A program made the position numbers and the translations under genes. This document shows positions 56,501 to 64,000 of a stretch of 64,000 nt of DNA, in pieces. The DNA is taken from positions 1 to 64,000 of the forward strand of contig JAEYVZ010000004.1 of assembly GCA_023431405.1 (NCBI GenBank), written 5' to 3'. Origin of the DNA: Actinomycetes bacterium. Lineage in GTDB: Bacteria > Actinomycetota > Actinomycetes > Actinomycetales > Microbacteriaceae. Position 1 is the stretch's first letter. Each line of letters starts with the position of its first letter. The notes beneath the pieces were generated by a model. It ran no database searches. It was given only the letters and a program-made list of their open reading frames with translations, and had not been told where the DNA came from.

Positions 56501-58324
56501 TTCATCGGCGCGGTGACGGAGGAGACCCCCTCACTGGTGTCGCCCGCCGGCATCACGTCGCTGGAGTTCGGCGATCCGGTCGACGCGGTCAACCGGGTGG
56601 CGGCCGATCTCTCGGACGGCGATCCGTCGAACGGAGAGGCCGACGTCGTGATCGCTCTCTTCCACGAAGGTGCCGGCTTCGGCACCCCGGAAGGGTCCAC
56701 CCTCGAGGACGAGGTCGCTGACGGCGGTGCGTTCGCGAAGCTGATCACCGAGACGAGCGCCGACGTCGATGCGATCTTCACCGGCCACACGCACAAGCAG
56801 TACGCATGGTCGGCCCCCGTCCCCGGAGGCGACACCACGCGTCCGGTCGTGCAGACCGGGTCTTACGGGGCGACGATCGGCGAGGTCGTGCTCTCCATCG
56901 ACCCCGCCACCGGGGACGTGACATCGCATCGCGAGCGGCTCGTGCCGCGCACGACGACGCCTGCCGACGAGCTCATCGCGAAGTACCCGCGGGTGGCGGA
57001 GGTCGACCGCATCGTGGATTCCGCGATCGCGGCGGCCGAGGAGGTCGGCGACACGGCGATCGGTGAGGTGTCGGACGACATCACGACGGCCTACGCGGGC
57101 GGATCCTTCGTCGACGGCGTCTACACAGGCGGATCGCGTGACGACCGCGCCTCCGAGTCCGCCCTGGGCAACACCGTCGCCACGATGCTTCGCGACCAGC
57201 TCTCCGCCCTCCCCCAGGGTGCGCAGATCGGGGTCACGAACCCGGGCGGCCTGCGAGCCGACCTGTGGGACACGCAGGCCGAGTTCGGCGGCGCCGCTGT
57301 CGAAGGGCTTCCCGACGGGACGATCTCGTTCTCGCAGGCGAACGCGGTGCTCCCCTTCAACAACACCCTTGCGCTGGTCACGCTGACCGGGAAGCAGTTC
57401 ACGACCATGCTCGAACAGCAGTGGCAGCGCAACGCCGACGGCACCGTGCCGCAGCGTCCGTACCTGCAGCTGGGACTGTCGGACAACGTGTCGTACACGT
57501 ACGACGCGAGCCGTCCGGAGGGATCGCGCATCACCTCGGTCACGGTCGACGGCGCTCCTCTCGACCCGGAGGCCACCTACCGCATCGGGACCTTCTCGTT
57601 CCTCGCTGCCGGAGGCGACAACTTCCGGGTGTTCCAGGAGGGTGCCGACTACGTCGACACCGGACTCCTCGACTACGAGGCCTGGATGGACTACATCGCC
57701 GACGAATCTCCGCTCGCGCCCGCCTTCGCCAAGCAGGCGGTGCAGGTGACAGGTCTGCCCGAGTCGGTCGAAGCGGGGGCGACTCTTTCGTTCGAGGTGT
57801 CAGATCTCAACATGACCAGTCGGGGTGCCCCCGAGAACACGGCGCTCACCGCCGCATGGGGCGACGTGGGACTGGGCGAGTTCGAGGTGGTGGAAGGCTC
57901 GGCCGACATCACCGTCACGGTGCCGGCGAACGCGCCCGTGGGCAACGGCTCCCTCACACTGACCGCACCCCAGTCGGGAACCGTCGTCACCGTGCCCGTG
58001 ACCGTGAAAGAGGGTCAGACGGCGCAGCCGCAGGAGACCACCACGGACCTCGTCGCTCTGCTGCCGGTGCACATCAATCGACTGCTCCCGACGACGCTCA
58101 TCGCCTACGTGGACCAGGCGGAAGGGACACCTCACGGTGTCGTCGAGTTCCGCGAAGGCGATGAGGTGGTGGCCACCGCCACCGTCCGCAGGGGTGTCGC
58201 CGCCTTCACCCTCGGAAAGCTCAGCCGGGGCACGCATCGGTTCACCGCGGTCTTCGTTCCCGACGACCCCACGGTCTCGCTCGGATCGAGCAGCAGAGCC
58301 GTCAAGGTGAAGGTCATCTTCTGA
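53576..58324 (+). CDS. Secreted ExeM/NucH-type nuclease fused to 5'-nucleotidase
   Basis: A 1582-residue extracellular protein. Residues 1-40 are a signal peptide (core AIVIAAGLAATPPATA). Residues about 45-205 are a lamin-tail domain (VISEIYGGGGNSGGAF). A TPTPTPSPTPSP linker lies near 218-235, followed by an OB-like domain to about 500. Residues about 510-840 are a DNase I-like nuclease with LMEIEN, NHFKSKG, AGDFNSYGQED, LDHVLLN and SSDHDPVL. Residues about 848-1140 are a metallophosphatase with NDFHGRID, SAGDNIG, GNHEFDRG and TGHTHKQ, followed by a 5'-nucleotidase C-terminal domain (FLAAGGDNF). The end is Ig-like, with no sorting signal. The GTG follows GGAGAAGAC; an ATG at 53507 is an alternative. 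Confidence 0.93.
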   Translation: MTNAPSRPSAFHSSRPPIAVATAAIVIAAGLAATPPATAAVSADAAVVISEIYGGGGNSGGAFDRDFIELANVSEETVDLSGWSVQYASATGGSWQVTSLGAIELPPGAQLLVGQAYGDNRSLPGFTADVDAKTALSGTQGKVALVESTTALSGATGIVDLPQVVDFVGWGGATHFAGSAAAPGTSNATSVARGEDLAHTADNAADFAVGAPTPQGLGSGTTPTPTPSPTPSPTESPEPSIVAIAQIQGDGDASPLVGTTVTTTGVVTAHYPTGGLDGYVLQTAGTGGDLDLASHTASDAIFVSAPGATGAVELGDTVEVTGTVAERSGLTQLVVAPGGATVIDDAAAPQPASVAWPRSAAARESLESMLIAPQGDFTVSNTYATNQYGEVGLAAGDTPLRQPTDVARPGSAEAADVAADNAARAVTLDDGSSTNYLSSGSARLTPAYVSLTEPVVVGASVTFTAPMVVDFRNGLWKLNPTRPLVGDGSGADDVVFADPRTAAPEPVGGDVTLASFNVLNYFTTLGSDDASCVAYTDRFGDGVTVRDGCAQRGAWDAADLERQQAKIVAAINALDASVVGLMEIENSAALGEETDEATATLVAALNAAAGEDRWAFVASSSELPPASEQDVITNAIIYQPAEVSPVGEARALGDQSADGEAFGNAREPIGQVFRPGDGGDSFLFVVNHFKSKGSAGPWPGDADAGDGQGSSNESRVRQATALRDWVTEIRGDVASVALAGDFNSYGQEDPLHVLYDAGYTDVEQHFDVETQSYSFSGLSGSLDHVLLNDAALSRATGADVWNINSGESVALEYSRFRSHGTEFYAPDAYRSSDHDPVLVGMAAEAAPVELTLLGINDFHGRIDTNTVAFAGTVEQLRDAATGPTLFVSAGDNIGASLFASSIAQDKPTIDVLNALELEATAVGNHEFDRGWADLEGRVSELSDYPQLGANVYLAGTDTPALPEYALVEADGLTVGFIGAVTEETPSLVSPAGITSLEFGDPVDAVNRVAADLSDGDPSNGEADVVIALFHEGAGFGTPEGSTLEDEVADGGAFAKLITETSADVDAIFTGHTHKQYAWSAPVPGGDTTRPVVQTGSYGATIGEVVLSIDPATGDVTSHRERLVPRTTTPADELIAKYPRVAEVDRIVDSAIAAAEEVGDTAIGEVSDDITTAYAGGSFVDGVYTGGSRDDRASESALGNTVATMLRDQLSALPQGAQIGVTNPGGLRADLWDTQAEFGGAAVEGLPDGTISFSQANAVLPFNNTLALVTLTGKQFTTMLEQQWQRNADGTVPQRPYLQLGLSDNVSYTYDASRPEGSRITSVTVDGAPLDPEATYRIGTFSFLAAGGDNFRVFQEGADYVDTGLLDYEAWMDYIADESPLAPAFAKQAVQVTGLPESVEAGATLSFEVSDLNMTSRGAPENTALTAAWGDVGLGEFEVVEGSADITVTVPANAPVGNGSLTLTAPQSGTVVTVPVTVKEGQTAQPQETTTDLVALLPVHINRLLPTTLIAYVDQAEGTPHGVVEFREGDEVVATATVRRGVAAFTLGKLSRGTHRFTAVFVPDDPTVSLGSSSRAVKVKVIF

Positions 58325-58332
58325 TGCGGCTC

Positions 58333-58365
58333 ACGGAGGGCGGGCGCGTGGCGTCCGCCCTCCGT
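58333..58365 (+). terminator. Hairpin terminator after the nuclease/nucleotidase gene
   Basis: ACGGAGGGCGG and CCGCCCTCCGT form a perfect 11-bp stem with an 11-nt loop, 8 nt after the stop. No T-run follows. Confidence 0.75.
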
Positions 58366-58394
58366 GTCCCCCACCCCGTGCGGGACAGGGCTCT

Positions 58395-58400
58395 TAGGCT
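58395..58400 (+). promoter_or_regulatory. -10 element TAGGCT for the alpha/beta hydrolase (leaderless spacing)
   Basis: TAGGCT lies 6 nt before the ATG at 58407 and is identical to the ppgK hexamer. No ribosome binding site is present. Confidence 0.5.
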
Positions 58401-58406
58401 GACAGC

Positions 58407-59147
58407 ATGGTGACGCAGGTGGTGCTGGTGCACGGCATCCGCACGTCCGCCACGATGTGGCGTTCTCAGCTCGCTCATCTCGATGCGCGCGGAGTCTCGG
58501 CGGTGGCGATCGATCTGCCGGGACACGGGACGCGGCTGGGTGAGACCTTCACGCTCGACGGCGCCTTCGAGACGATCGACGCGGCCGTCTGCTCTGCAGC
58601 CGAACGTGGTCCCGTGCTGCTGGTGGGCCATTCGATGGGCGGCCTCCTCTGCGTGGACTACGTCGGGCGCGAGTCGCCACCCCCGGTGGACGCTTTCATC
58701 GCAGCATCCTGCACCGCCATTCCCCGAGGAGTGGGTCTTGCGACGTACCGCGCGCTCGCGAGGGGCTTCGACCGCCTGCCCGGGCGCGGTCAGCGTGTCG
58801 CTGATTGGGTACTCGATCGCACTCTCCCTCCGGAGACGAGGCTCGACTTCGGGGCGGGCGGGTACGCCTACGACGCGCAGGACGTCGCATTGCGGAGCCT
58901 CTCGGTGCTCGACCTCCTTGCAGCGCTGCGCCGCATCCGCATCCCGACGTGGTTCATCAACGGCCAGTACGATCAGCTGCGCATCAACGAGCGCCTGTTC
59001 ACGTCGCTGGTCCCCGATGCCGAGCTGATCGTCGTGCCGCGCACGAGTCACCTCGTGACGGCGATGCGCCCGCGCGTCTTCAATGCGCTCCTGGACGTCG
59101 CGCTCGCGACGATCGGCTCACGAGCTGACCAACCGCACGCATCCTGA
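58407..59147 (+). CDS. Alpha/beta-fold hydrolase
   Basis: 246 residues, cytosolic. The oxyanion region is VLVHGIRTSATMW, the nucleophile Ser lies in GHSMGG near residue 76, and the likely acid and base are Asp in FINGQYDQL and His in TSHLVTAM. DLPGHGTRLG is the usual loop after strand 4. The substrate is unknown. It converges on the MFS gene with 4 nt between stops. Confidence 0.9.
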   Translation: MVTQVVLVHGIRTSATMWRSQLAHLDARGVSAVAIDLPGHGTRLGETFTLDGAFETIDAAVCSAAERGPVLLVGHSMGGLLCVDYVGRESPPPVDAFIAASCTAIPRGVGLATYRALARGFDRLPGRGQRVADWVLDRTLPPETRLDFGAGGYAYDAQDVALRSLSVLDLLAALRRIRIPTWFINGQYDQLRINERLFTSLVPDAELIVVPRTSHLVTAMRPRVFNALLDVALATIGSRADQPHAS

Positions 59148-59151
59148 TCGT

Positions 59152-60402
59152 TCAGCCCCGTGCGAGCGTGGCTCGTTCGCGTGCGCGCAAGGCCAGCGTC
59201 ATCGCCCCGCCCAGCACCGAGAGCACGCCGCCGGCGACGAACAGCAGCCAGAAGCCGCCGGCTGCCGCGACGAGTCCGGCGCCGATGAGTGGGCCGAGGA
59301 GCTGGCCCAGGCTCGCCGCGACATTGACGAGGCCGAGGTCTCGCGCATGGTCGTCCGCGAACGGCAGGATGTCGGTGGCCAACGCCAGTCCGACCGACAT
59401 GTACGCGCCGTAACCGACCCCCAGCAGCGCCGCGCAGCCGAGCGCGGTCACCAGGGAGGGGAAGACCGCCAGCAGGATCGAGGCGGCGCCCTGGACAAGC
59501 GCGGCGGAGAAGACCAACGTCACGCGCCGGCCCGTGCGGTCGGAGATCCGGCCGGATGCGACCGAGGCGACCACGACGAAGACCGTGTAGACGACGATGA
59601 GCAGGAGCAGCTCGTCCTCGGCGCCGGCGCGGTCGCGGCCGAGACCGTAGAGGAGGAAGAAGAGCAGCAGGCCGGTGCCGAGGGCGTTGCCCACGTTGAC
59701 GACGAGGCGCCCGGCGAGCAGCCAGGCGAAGTCGCGATCGCGCAGTCCCGCGGTCCGCTCCCGGAGCGTGCGTCGAGCGCGGGCGGCGCGGGTGGCATCC
59801 GGTGCGGGAGGGTCAGGAAGCAGGAATGCGGCGGTGAGGCCCGCGACGAGGAGGAAGCCGGCCAGGACCAGGTATCCCGCGACCGTGCCGAGGCCGAGCA
59901 GCACGATCACCCCGACACCGACGACGATGCCCACCGCTTGCGACGAGGCGACGACCGCCGACGCCGCACCGCGCTGCGCGCTCAGCTGGTCTGCGATCAT
60001 CGCCGTGAACGCCGCACCCGCCACGGCGGCGCCGATGGAGACCCCCACCCAGGCGGCCCCGACCCCGATCGGCCCCCCGGCGACGCTCAGGCAGACCAGC
60101 GACGCTGCGGCGACCAGGATGCCGGCTGCCGCCCAGGGGCGCCGCCGTCCGCGACGTCCGCGGGTGCGGTCGGACAGCCCGCCCGCGATCGGACCGGCGA
60201 TGACACCTGCGACGCCGCCGACCGCGAGCACGAGGCCGGACCAGACCACTCCCGCGACCCAGCCGTCCGCGTCTTCGGGGGTGTCGAGCTGGAGAGGGAT
60301 GAGCAGCTGGAGGGGGGTGAGCTGGATCGTCCACAGTCCCAGCCAGGCGAGGGTGAACAGGACGAACCAGCGCGCGCCCGCGCGGGGCTGCGATCCCGTC
60401 AT
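59152..60402 (-). CDS. MFS transporter
   Basis: 416 residues with about 12 hydrophobic segments. The loop 2-3 signature is GGLSDRTRGRRGRRRP, and a second copy, SGRISDRTGRR, follows the central loop. Its ATG overlaps the beta-glucosidase stop (ATGA), so the two genes are co-translated. An oligosaccharide or glucoside importer is a reasonable guess from this pairing, but the GPH-type sugar transporters are not the only match, and specificity is not visible. Confidence 0.9.
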   Translation of the reverse strand: MTGSQPRAGARWFVLFTLAWLGLWTIQLTPLQLLIPLQLDTPEDADGWVAGVVWSGLVLAVGGVAGVIAGPIAGGLSDRTRGRRGRRRPWAAAGILVAAASLVCLSVAGGPIGVGAAWVGVSIGAAVAGAAFTAMIADQLSAQRGAASAVVASSQAVGIVVGVGVIVLLGLGTVAGYLVLAGFLLVAGLTAAFLLPDPPAPDATRAARARRTLRERTAGLRDRDFAWLLAGRLVVNVGNALGTGLLLFFLLYGLGRDRAGAEDELLLLIVVYTVFVVVASVASGRISDRTGRRVTLVFSAALVQGAASILLAVFPSLVTALGCAALLGVGYGAYMSVGLALATDILPFADDHARDLGLVNVAASLGQLLGPLIGAGLVAAAGGFWLLFVAGGVLSVLGGAMTLALRARERATLARG

Positions 60403-61754
60403 GAGCGTGCTCGCGCGATGAGGTCGCGATACCACGCGAAGGAGGCTTTGGGCGTTCGCACCGCGGCGTCATGATCGACATGGACGATGCCGAACCGCTG
60501 CGTGAACCCCTCTGCCCATTCGAAGTTATCGAGCAGCGACCACACCGTGAACTCGCGCACATCGACCCCTGCGCGGATCGCGGCCGCCACCGCTTCCAGG
60601 TGCCCAGCGAGGTACTCGATGCGGCGCGTGTCGTCGAGCACGTGGTCCACTTCCGGAGGCTCGGGGAAGGAAGCACCGTTCTCGCCGATCACCACCGGAG
60701 GCAGACGGTCGCCGTAGCGCTCCTTCAATCCTGTGAGAACCGAGGTGAGCGCTGCGGGGACGATGGGCCAGCCGAATCCGGTGGTCGGCGCCCCCTGACG
60801 TTCGGTCAGCGAGAAGGGAATAGGTTCCTCCTCCGCGGCGGCTTCGACCTGGGTCGGGTTGTAGAAGTTGACGCCGTAGAAGTCGCCGGGCGCTGAGATG
60901 AGCGCCAGATCCCCGTCTCGCACGAGCTCATGATCGAGCAGGGCGCCCAGCGAATCGGGATAGCGACCCAGCAGCACGGGATCGGCGAACAGCTGATTGT
61001 GCAGCGCGTCGTAGGCTGCGGCGGCTGCGCGGTCGGCAGACGCCGCGGATGCCGGTTCGACCGCCGTGTGATTGTTCACGATGCCGACTTCGCCGGCGTC
61101 CGCCTCTCGAACGAGCTTCTGCGCTATTCCGTGTGCGAGCAGTTGATGGTGGGCCGTGGGGAGTGCGTCGAACAGGAGCGTGCGTCCCGGAGCGAGCTCG
61201 CCGATGGCGTAGCCCTGAAGGGTGGTCGAGACGGGCTCGTTGATCGTGTACCAGTGGCCGACGCGGTCACCGAGCGCGTCGATGACCGCCGCTGCATAGT
61301 CGCCGAACCGCTGGGCCGTATCGCGCGAGAGCCAACCGCCTTCCTGCTCCAAGCGTGAGGGCAGGTCCCAGTGGTACAGCGTCACGAACGGGGCGATGCC
61401 TGCCGCCAGGAGCCCATCGACCATGCGTGAGTACTCGTCGAGGGCGCGCCGGTTGACCGCGCCGCGACCCTCGGGCACGACGCGCACCCAGGAGAGGGAG
61501 AATCGGTATCGGTCGACGCCGAGTGCACCCAGAAGCGCGACGTCTTCGCGCCACTTGTGCCAGCTGTCCGGTCCGGGTTCTGCTTTCGAGGCGTCGAGGA
61601 TGCGTCCGGGAGTCTCCACGAAGTCATCCCAGATGCTGCGGCCTCGTCCGTCCGCCGTGCGGGCGCCTTCCACCTGGAAGGCTGCCGTGGCTGCAGACCA
61701 TCGGAACCCCGGCGGGAAGGCGGTGACGTCGAGGGGGCGCGGGTCTGCGGGCAC
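60399..61754 (-). CDS. Family 1 glycoside hydrolase (beta-glucosidase)
   Basis: 451 residues, no signal peptide, so intracellular. The TIM-barrel enzyme has its acid/base Glu in WYTINEPVS near residue 170 and its nucleophile Glu in VVIGENGASF near residue 358 (usual form TENG). The start FPPGFRWSAATAAFQVEGA is the GH1 N-terminal signature. The GTG at 61754 has AAGGAG 5 nt upstream. It would cleave beta-glucosides brought in by the partner MFS protein. A 24-bp dyad about 80 nt upstream may be its operator. Confidence 0.94.
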   Translation of the reverse strand: MPADPRPLDVTAFPPGFRWSAATAAFQVEGARTADGRGRSIWDDFVETPGRILDASKAEPGPDSWHKWREDVALLGALGVDRYRFSLSWVRVVPEGRGAVNRRALDEYSRMVDGLLAAGIAPFVTLYHWDLPSRLEQEGGWLSRDTAQRFGDYAAAVIDALGDRVGHWYTINEPVSTTLQGYAIGELAPGRTLLFDALPTAHHQLLAHGIAQKLVREADAGEVGIVNNHTAVEPASAASADRAAAAAYDALHNQLFADPVLLGRYPDSLGALLDHELVRDGDLALISAPGDFYGVNFYNPTQVEAAAEEEPIPFSLTERQGAPTTGFGWPIVPAALTSVLTGLKERYGDRLPPVVIGENGASFPEPPEVDHVLDDTRRIEYLAGHLEAVAAAIRAGVDVREFTVWSLLDNFEWAEGFTQRFGIVHVDHDAAVRTPKASFAWYRDLIARARS

Positions 61755-61834
61755 GGCATCTCCTTCGGGGCGCCTCGTCGCGCCGGGTCCGTCCTGACGA
61801 CGCCCGTCCTCCGATGGGACGGCCGTCCATGCGG

Positions 61835-61858
61835 GGCGGTGATGGCATCATCACTGCC
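61835..61858. promoter_or_regulatory. Operator-like dyad upstream of the beta-glucosidase
   Basis: Inner arms GTGATG and CATCAC flank GCAT; outer GGC/GCC arms extend the symmetry with one mismatch. A size of about 24 bp suits a dimeric repressor such as a LacI or TetR protein. No regulator gene is adjacent. Confidence 0.45.
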
Positions 61859-61990
61859 TCTGCTTCGGGTAGGTCGATCATGCCGCAATCCGTGCCAGTC
61901 AGCATCCCCTCTCTTTCCGGAGTCCGACGCTTTCGCATCGGCGGCAGCGGACGGCCCCCGCGATGTCGCGGGTCGACGGGCGAAACCTGG

Positions 61991-61996
61991 TAGACT
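61991..61996 (+). promoter_or_regulatory. -10 element TAGACT of rpsT
   Basis: TAGACT 109 nt before the rpsT GTG. It implies a leader of about 100 nt, where S20 autoregulation could act. Confidence 0.5.
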
Positions 61997-62104
61997 CAGG
62001 TTTTGGCTTGCGTGTGGGCTTCTCCCTCACACGACCGCCGTGCGACAGCCCTCTCTTGTCACCCGGCACATCCACCGAAACTCCGAACGAAAGAACCGTC
62101 GAAC

Positions 62105-62365
62105 GTGGCGAACATCAAGTCGCAGATCAAGCGCAACAAGACCAACGAGAAGGCGCGCGAGCGCAACAAGGCCGTCAAGAGCGAGCTGAAGACCCAGGTG
62201 CGTCGCACCCGCGAGGCCATCGCCGCCGGCGACAAGGCTGCTGCGGAGGCAGCTCTCGCCAAGGCCACCAAGAAGCTCGACAAGGCCGTGAGCAAGGGTG
62301 TCATCCACGAGAACCAGGCTGCGAACCGCAAGTCGGCGATCGCCAAGCAGGTCGCCGCTCTCTGA
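62105..62365 (+). CDS. rpsT: 30S ribosomal protein S20
   Basis: 86 residues, highly basic. It begins [21 protein letters not shown] from a GTG, quoted here as [14 protein letters not shown], and ends with the typical [20 protein letters not shown]. Binds 16S rRNA in the body of the small subunit. It is a monocistronic unit with its own promoter and terminator; holA lies convergent downstream. Confidence 0.97.
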   Translation: MANIKSQIKRNKTNEKARERNKAVKSELKTQVRRTREAIAAGDKAAAEAALAKATKKLDKAVSKGVIHENQAANRKSAIAKQVAAL

Positions 62366-62376
62366 GCCGCATCTTC

Positions 62377-62412
62377 GGTGAAGGCCCGTCCCGACAGGGG
62401 CGGGCCTTCACC
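62377..62412. terminator. Bidirectional hairpin between rpsT and holA
   Basis: GGTGAAGGCCCGTCCC pairs with GGGGCGGGCCTTCACC (one G-T) around GACA, followed by GTTTCCC on the plus strand. It starts 12 nt after rpsT and ends 28 nt from the holA stop. Confidence 0.85.
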
Positions 62413-62439
62413 GTTTCCCGGGGCGGGGAGAGTGCGTCG

Positions 62440-63471
62440 TCAGGCGCCGTAGGGTGCTCGTGTCGCGATGACCGTGACGAGTCGCTCCACCGCGAACACG
62501 GGGTCTCGGGACGCGCCTTTGACCTCGGCGTCGGCACGCGCGGCCGCCTGGATCGCCGTGCTGAGCGATGCCTCGCTCCATCCGGTCAGGTCGCGGCGGG
62601 CGCGGTCGACCTGCCAGTCCTTCATGCCCAGGCGTGAGGCCAGCGCCGAGGCGGGCTCGCGTGACCCTGCGACCCGCGCCATGGTCCGAAGCTTGGAAGC
62701 GATGGCGGCGACGAGAGGCACGGGGTCCGCTCCACTGGCGAGGGCGTGCCGCAGCGTGACGAGGGCGTCGCCGTACCGACCGGCGATGGCGGTGTCGGCG
62801 ACGGCGAACGCCGTCGTCTCGACGCGTCCGCCGTAGTAGCGTTCGACCGTCTCTGCGCTGATGTCTCCGGGTACGTCGGCGATGAGCTGCTGACAGGCGG
62901 CGGCCAGTTCGGTGAGATCGTCGGCGAAGGCGCTGACGAGGGCGCGAAGTGCGGCGGGGGCGATGCGTTTGCGCCCTGCCTGGAACTCGCCCGCCGCGAA
63001 ATCGAACCGGTCGGAGTCGCGCTTGACGGCGGGGCATGCGATCTCCACGCCACCGCCGGTTCCGGATCGGATGGCGTCGAGCAGCTTCTTGCCTCGTACG
63101 CTCGATCCGGTGTGTCGCAGGATGACGGTGGCGCCGTCTTGTGGAGCTTGGAGATAGGCGAGCGCCTCGGTCATGAAGGCGTCGGAGCACTTCTCGACGC
63201 CTGACACACGGACGAGGCGGGGCTCGCCGAAGAGCGAGGGCGAGGTGAGTGCGAGAAGCGATCCGGATGTGTAGTCGTCTGCCCGGAGGTCGGAGACCTC
63301 AAGGCTCGGGTCTTCCGCACGGAGGAAATCGCGGACTCCGGCGATGGCGCGCTCGGCGCAGACTTCTTCGGGTCCGGACACGAGGACGATGGGCGCCGGC
63401 TGCGGTGAGCGCCAGGAGATCTGCGGGATCGCCGTCGCTGATCGGCTTGCGGTTCTGCGGGGCGTCGCCAT
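62440..63471 (-). CDS. holA: DNA polymerase III subunit delta
   Basis: Clamp-loader subunit that opens the beta clamp. 343 residues. It starts with IVLVSGPEEVCAERAIAG, the usual opening of the family, then SLFGEPRLVRVSGVEK and the conserved RHTGSSVRGKKLLDAI segment. The C-terminal helical collar begins near residue 210. The start lies 10 nt after the comEC stop, and the comEC-holA-rpsT order is conserved. Confidence 0.95.
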   Translation of the reverse strand: MATPRRTASRSATAIPQISWRSPQPAPIVLVSGPEEVCAERAIAGVRDFLRAEDPSLEVSDLRADDYTSGSLLALTSPSLFGEPRLVRVSGVEKCSDAFMTEALAYLQAPQDGATVILRHTGSSVRGKKLLDAIRSGTGGGVEIACPAVKRDSDRFDFAAGEFQAGRKRIAPAALRALVSAFADDLTELAAACQQLIADVPGDISAETVERYYGGRVETTAFAVADTAIAGRYGDALVTLRHALASGADPVPLVAAIASKLRTMARVAGSREPASALASRLGMKDWQVDRARRDLTGWSEASLSTAIQAAARADAEVKGASRDPVFAVERLVTVIATRAPYGA

Positions 63472-63480
63472 GGCTCAAGC

Positions 63481-64000
63481 CTACCCAGGCCCGGCGACGC
63501 CGCGTTGATGCCAGACCTGCAGTCGCCCGTCTGTGCGAACCGAGATCGCGAGGGCACCGCTCAGATCGGTGCGCGCGATGAGGGCGCCCATGCGCTCGAG
63601 GGGTCCGAGGATATCGTCCCGGGGATGCCCGTACGTGTTCTCCCCTACACTGACCAGAGCCAGCGCGGGCCGGGCGCTCTCGTAGAGCCCGAGTGACTGG
63701 TCGGCGCTCCCGTGGTGGGCCACCTTGATCACGTCGTATCTGCGGGTGAGAAGCGACGTGAGCGCGGCTTGCGGTGAGGCCGACAGATCTCCGAGGAAGA
63801 GAGCGGGAGGCACGGATCCGCCGCTGAACGACATCACGATGCTCGCGTCATTGCCGCCGTAGACGGCGTTCCCCTTGCGCGGCCACAGCACCTGCCACCG
63901 GGCCCCGCCGAGAGCGCCGCTCATGCCGGCGTGCGCCTGGACGGGACGCGTGCCCGTGCCCATCAGCCCGCGGATGAGCCTCGCTGCCTCTGGTGTGTCG
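63481..64000 (-). CDS. comEC: ComEC/Rec2-family protein, C-terminal part (runs off window)
   Basis: About 173 C-terminal residues of the DNA-uptake channel family; the start lies beyond base 64000. This part is the metallo-beta-lactamase-like domain: PPALFLGDLSASPQAALT, VIKVAHHGSADQSLGLY (AHHGS motif), and SVGENTYGHPRDDIL. The reading frame is open to the window edge. The upstream competence-domain helices are not visible. Confidence 0.93.
   Translation of the reverse strand, partial: DTPEAARLIRGLMGTGTRPVQAHAGMSGALGGARWQVLWPRKGNAVYGGNDASIVMSFSGGSVPPALFLGDLSASPQAALTSLLTRRYDVIKVAHHGSADQSLGLYESARPALALVSVGENTYGHPRDDILGPLERMGALIARTDLSGALAISVRTDGRLQVWHQRGVAGPG

Larger units (their letters stand above)
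61755..62104. other. 350-base intergenic region between bgl operon and rpsT
   Basis: No supported gene is seen. It holds the divergent control regions: the leftward side has a dyad at 61835-61858, and the rightward side has the rpsT -10 at 61991 and a leader of about 100 nt. No obvious riboswitch is seen. Confidence 0.7.

Overview
The window is chromosomal DNA from a high-GC Gram-positive bacterium, most likely Microbacterium or a close relative in the Microbacteriaceae. The reasons are the high GC content, the actinobacterial gene set (glnA2-glnE, polyphosphate glucokinase, DUF3145, a FasR-fabD-fabH-acpP-fabF cluster, homodimeric E1 AceE, the long LeuA form), LAxTG-type surface anchors and frequent GTG starts. 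I see no prophage, transposon, CRISPR array or plasmid gene. Nearly all of it is vertically inherited housekeeping sequence, with a few accessory surface, secretion and transport genes.

Layout. 1-5.6 kb (minus): 5' part of ctaD, glnE, glnA2 and a small SPOR-like gene. 5.7-9.5 kb: ppgK, then rnpB (minus), then a LAATG surface protein and a DUF4012 protein. 9.5-12 kb (minus): a zinc-ribbon coiled-coil protein followed by a divergent family A DNA polymerase. 12.2-21.5 kb: an amino-acid permease, tRNA-Val, then aceE, fasR, fabD, fabH, acpP and fabF, which link acetyl-CoA supply to fatty-acid synthesis and end at a strong terminator. 21.7-24.5 kb: DUF3145, a large LATTG protein with a probable thioester domain, a 405-base regulatory region with two matching operator-like repeats, and a 60-residue ORF. 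24.5-30.6 kb: tRNA(CAT), a DMT-type transporter divergent from def, an EEP-family phosphoesterase with a membrane protein, an ABC-2 exporter pair, tRNA-Asn and an orphan ABC ATPase.

30.7-53.3 kb is a long, mostly minus-strand housekeeping block: dus-dgt-dnaG, uppS-recO, leuA with a leucine attenuator, era-CNNM-ybeY-phoH-HIT, rsmE-dnaJ-hrcA with a CIRCE element, hemW, DUF1990 and lepA. It is interrupted by plus-strand gpx, a TRIC-like channel and a lipoprotein. 53.5-58.3 kb encodes one 1582-residue secreted protein that fuses an ExeM/NucH-type nuclease to a 5'-nucleotidase. 58.4-64 kb: an alpha/beta hydrolase, a beta-glucosidase/MFS pair, rpsT, holA and the 3' end of comEC.

The most notable items are regulatory. 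Upstream of leuA, a 15-residue leader peptide with four consecutive Leu codons is followed by three 11-nt segments that can pair in two mutually exclusive ways, the second of which abuts the leuA ribosome binding site. Nine genes, including this leader, have a TAnnnT-like (one GACAAT) hexamer 6-7 nt before the start codon, the spacing expected for leaderless mRNAs. No clearly undescribed multi-gene defence or mobile system was found.
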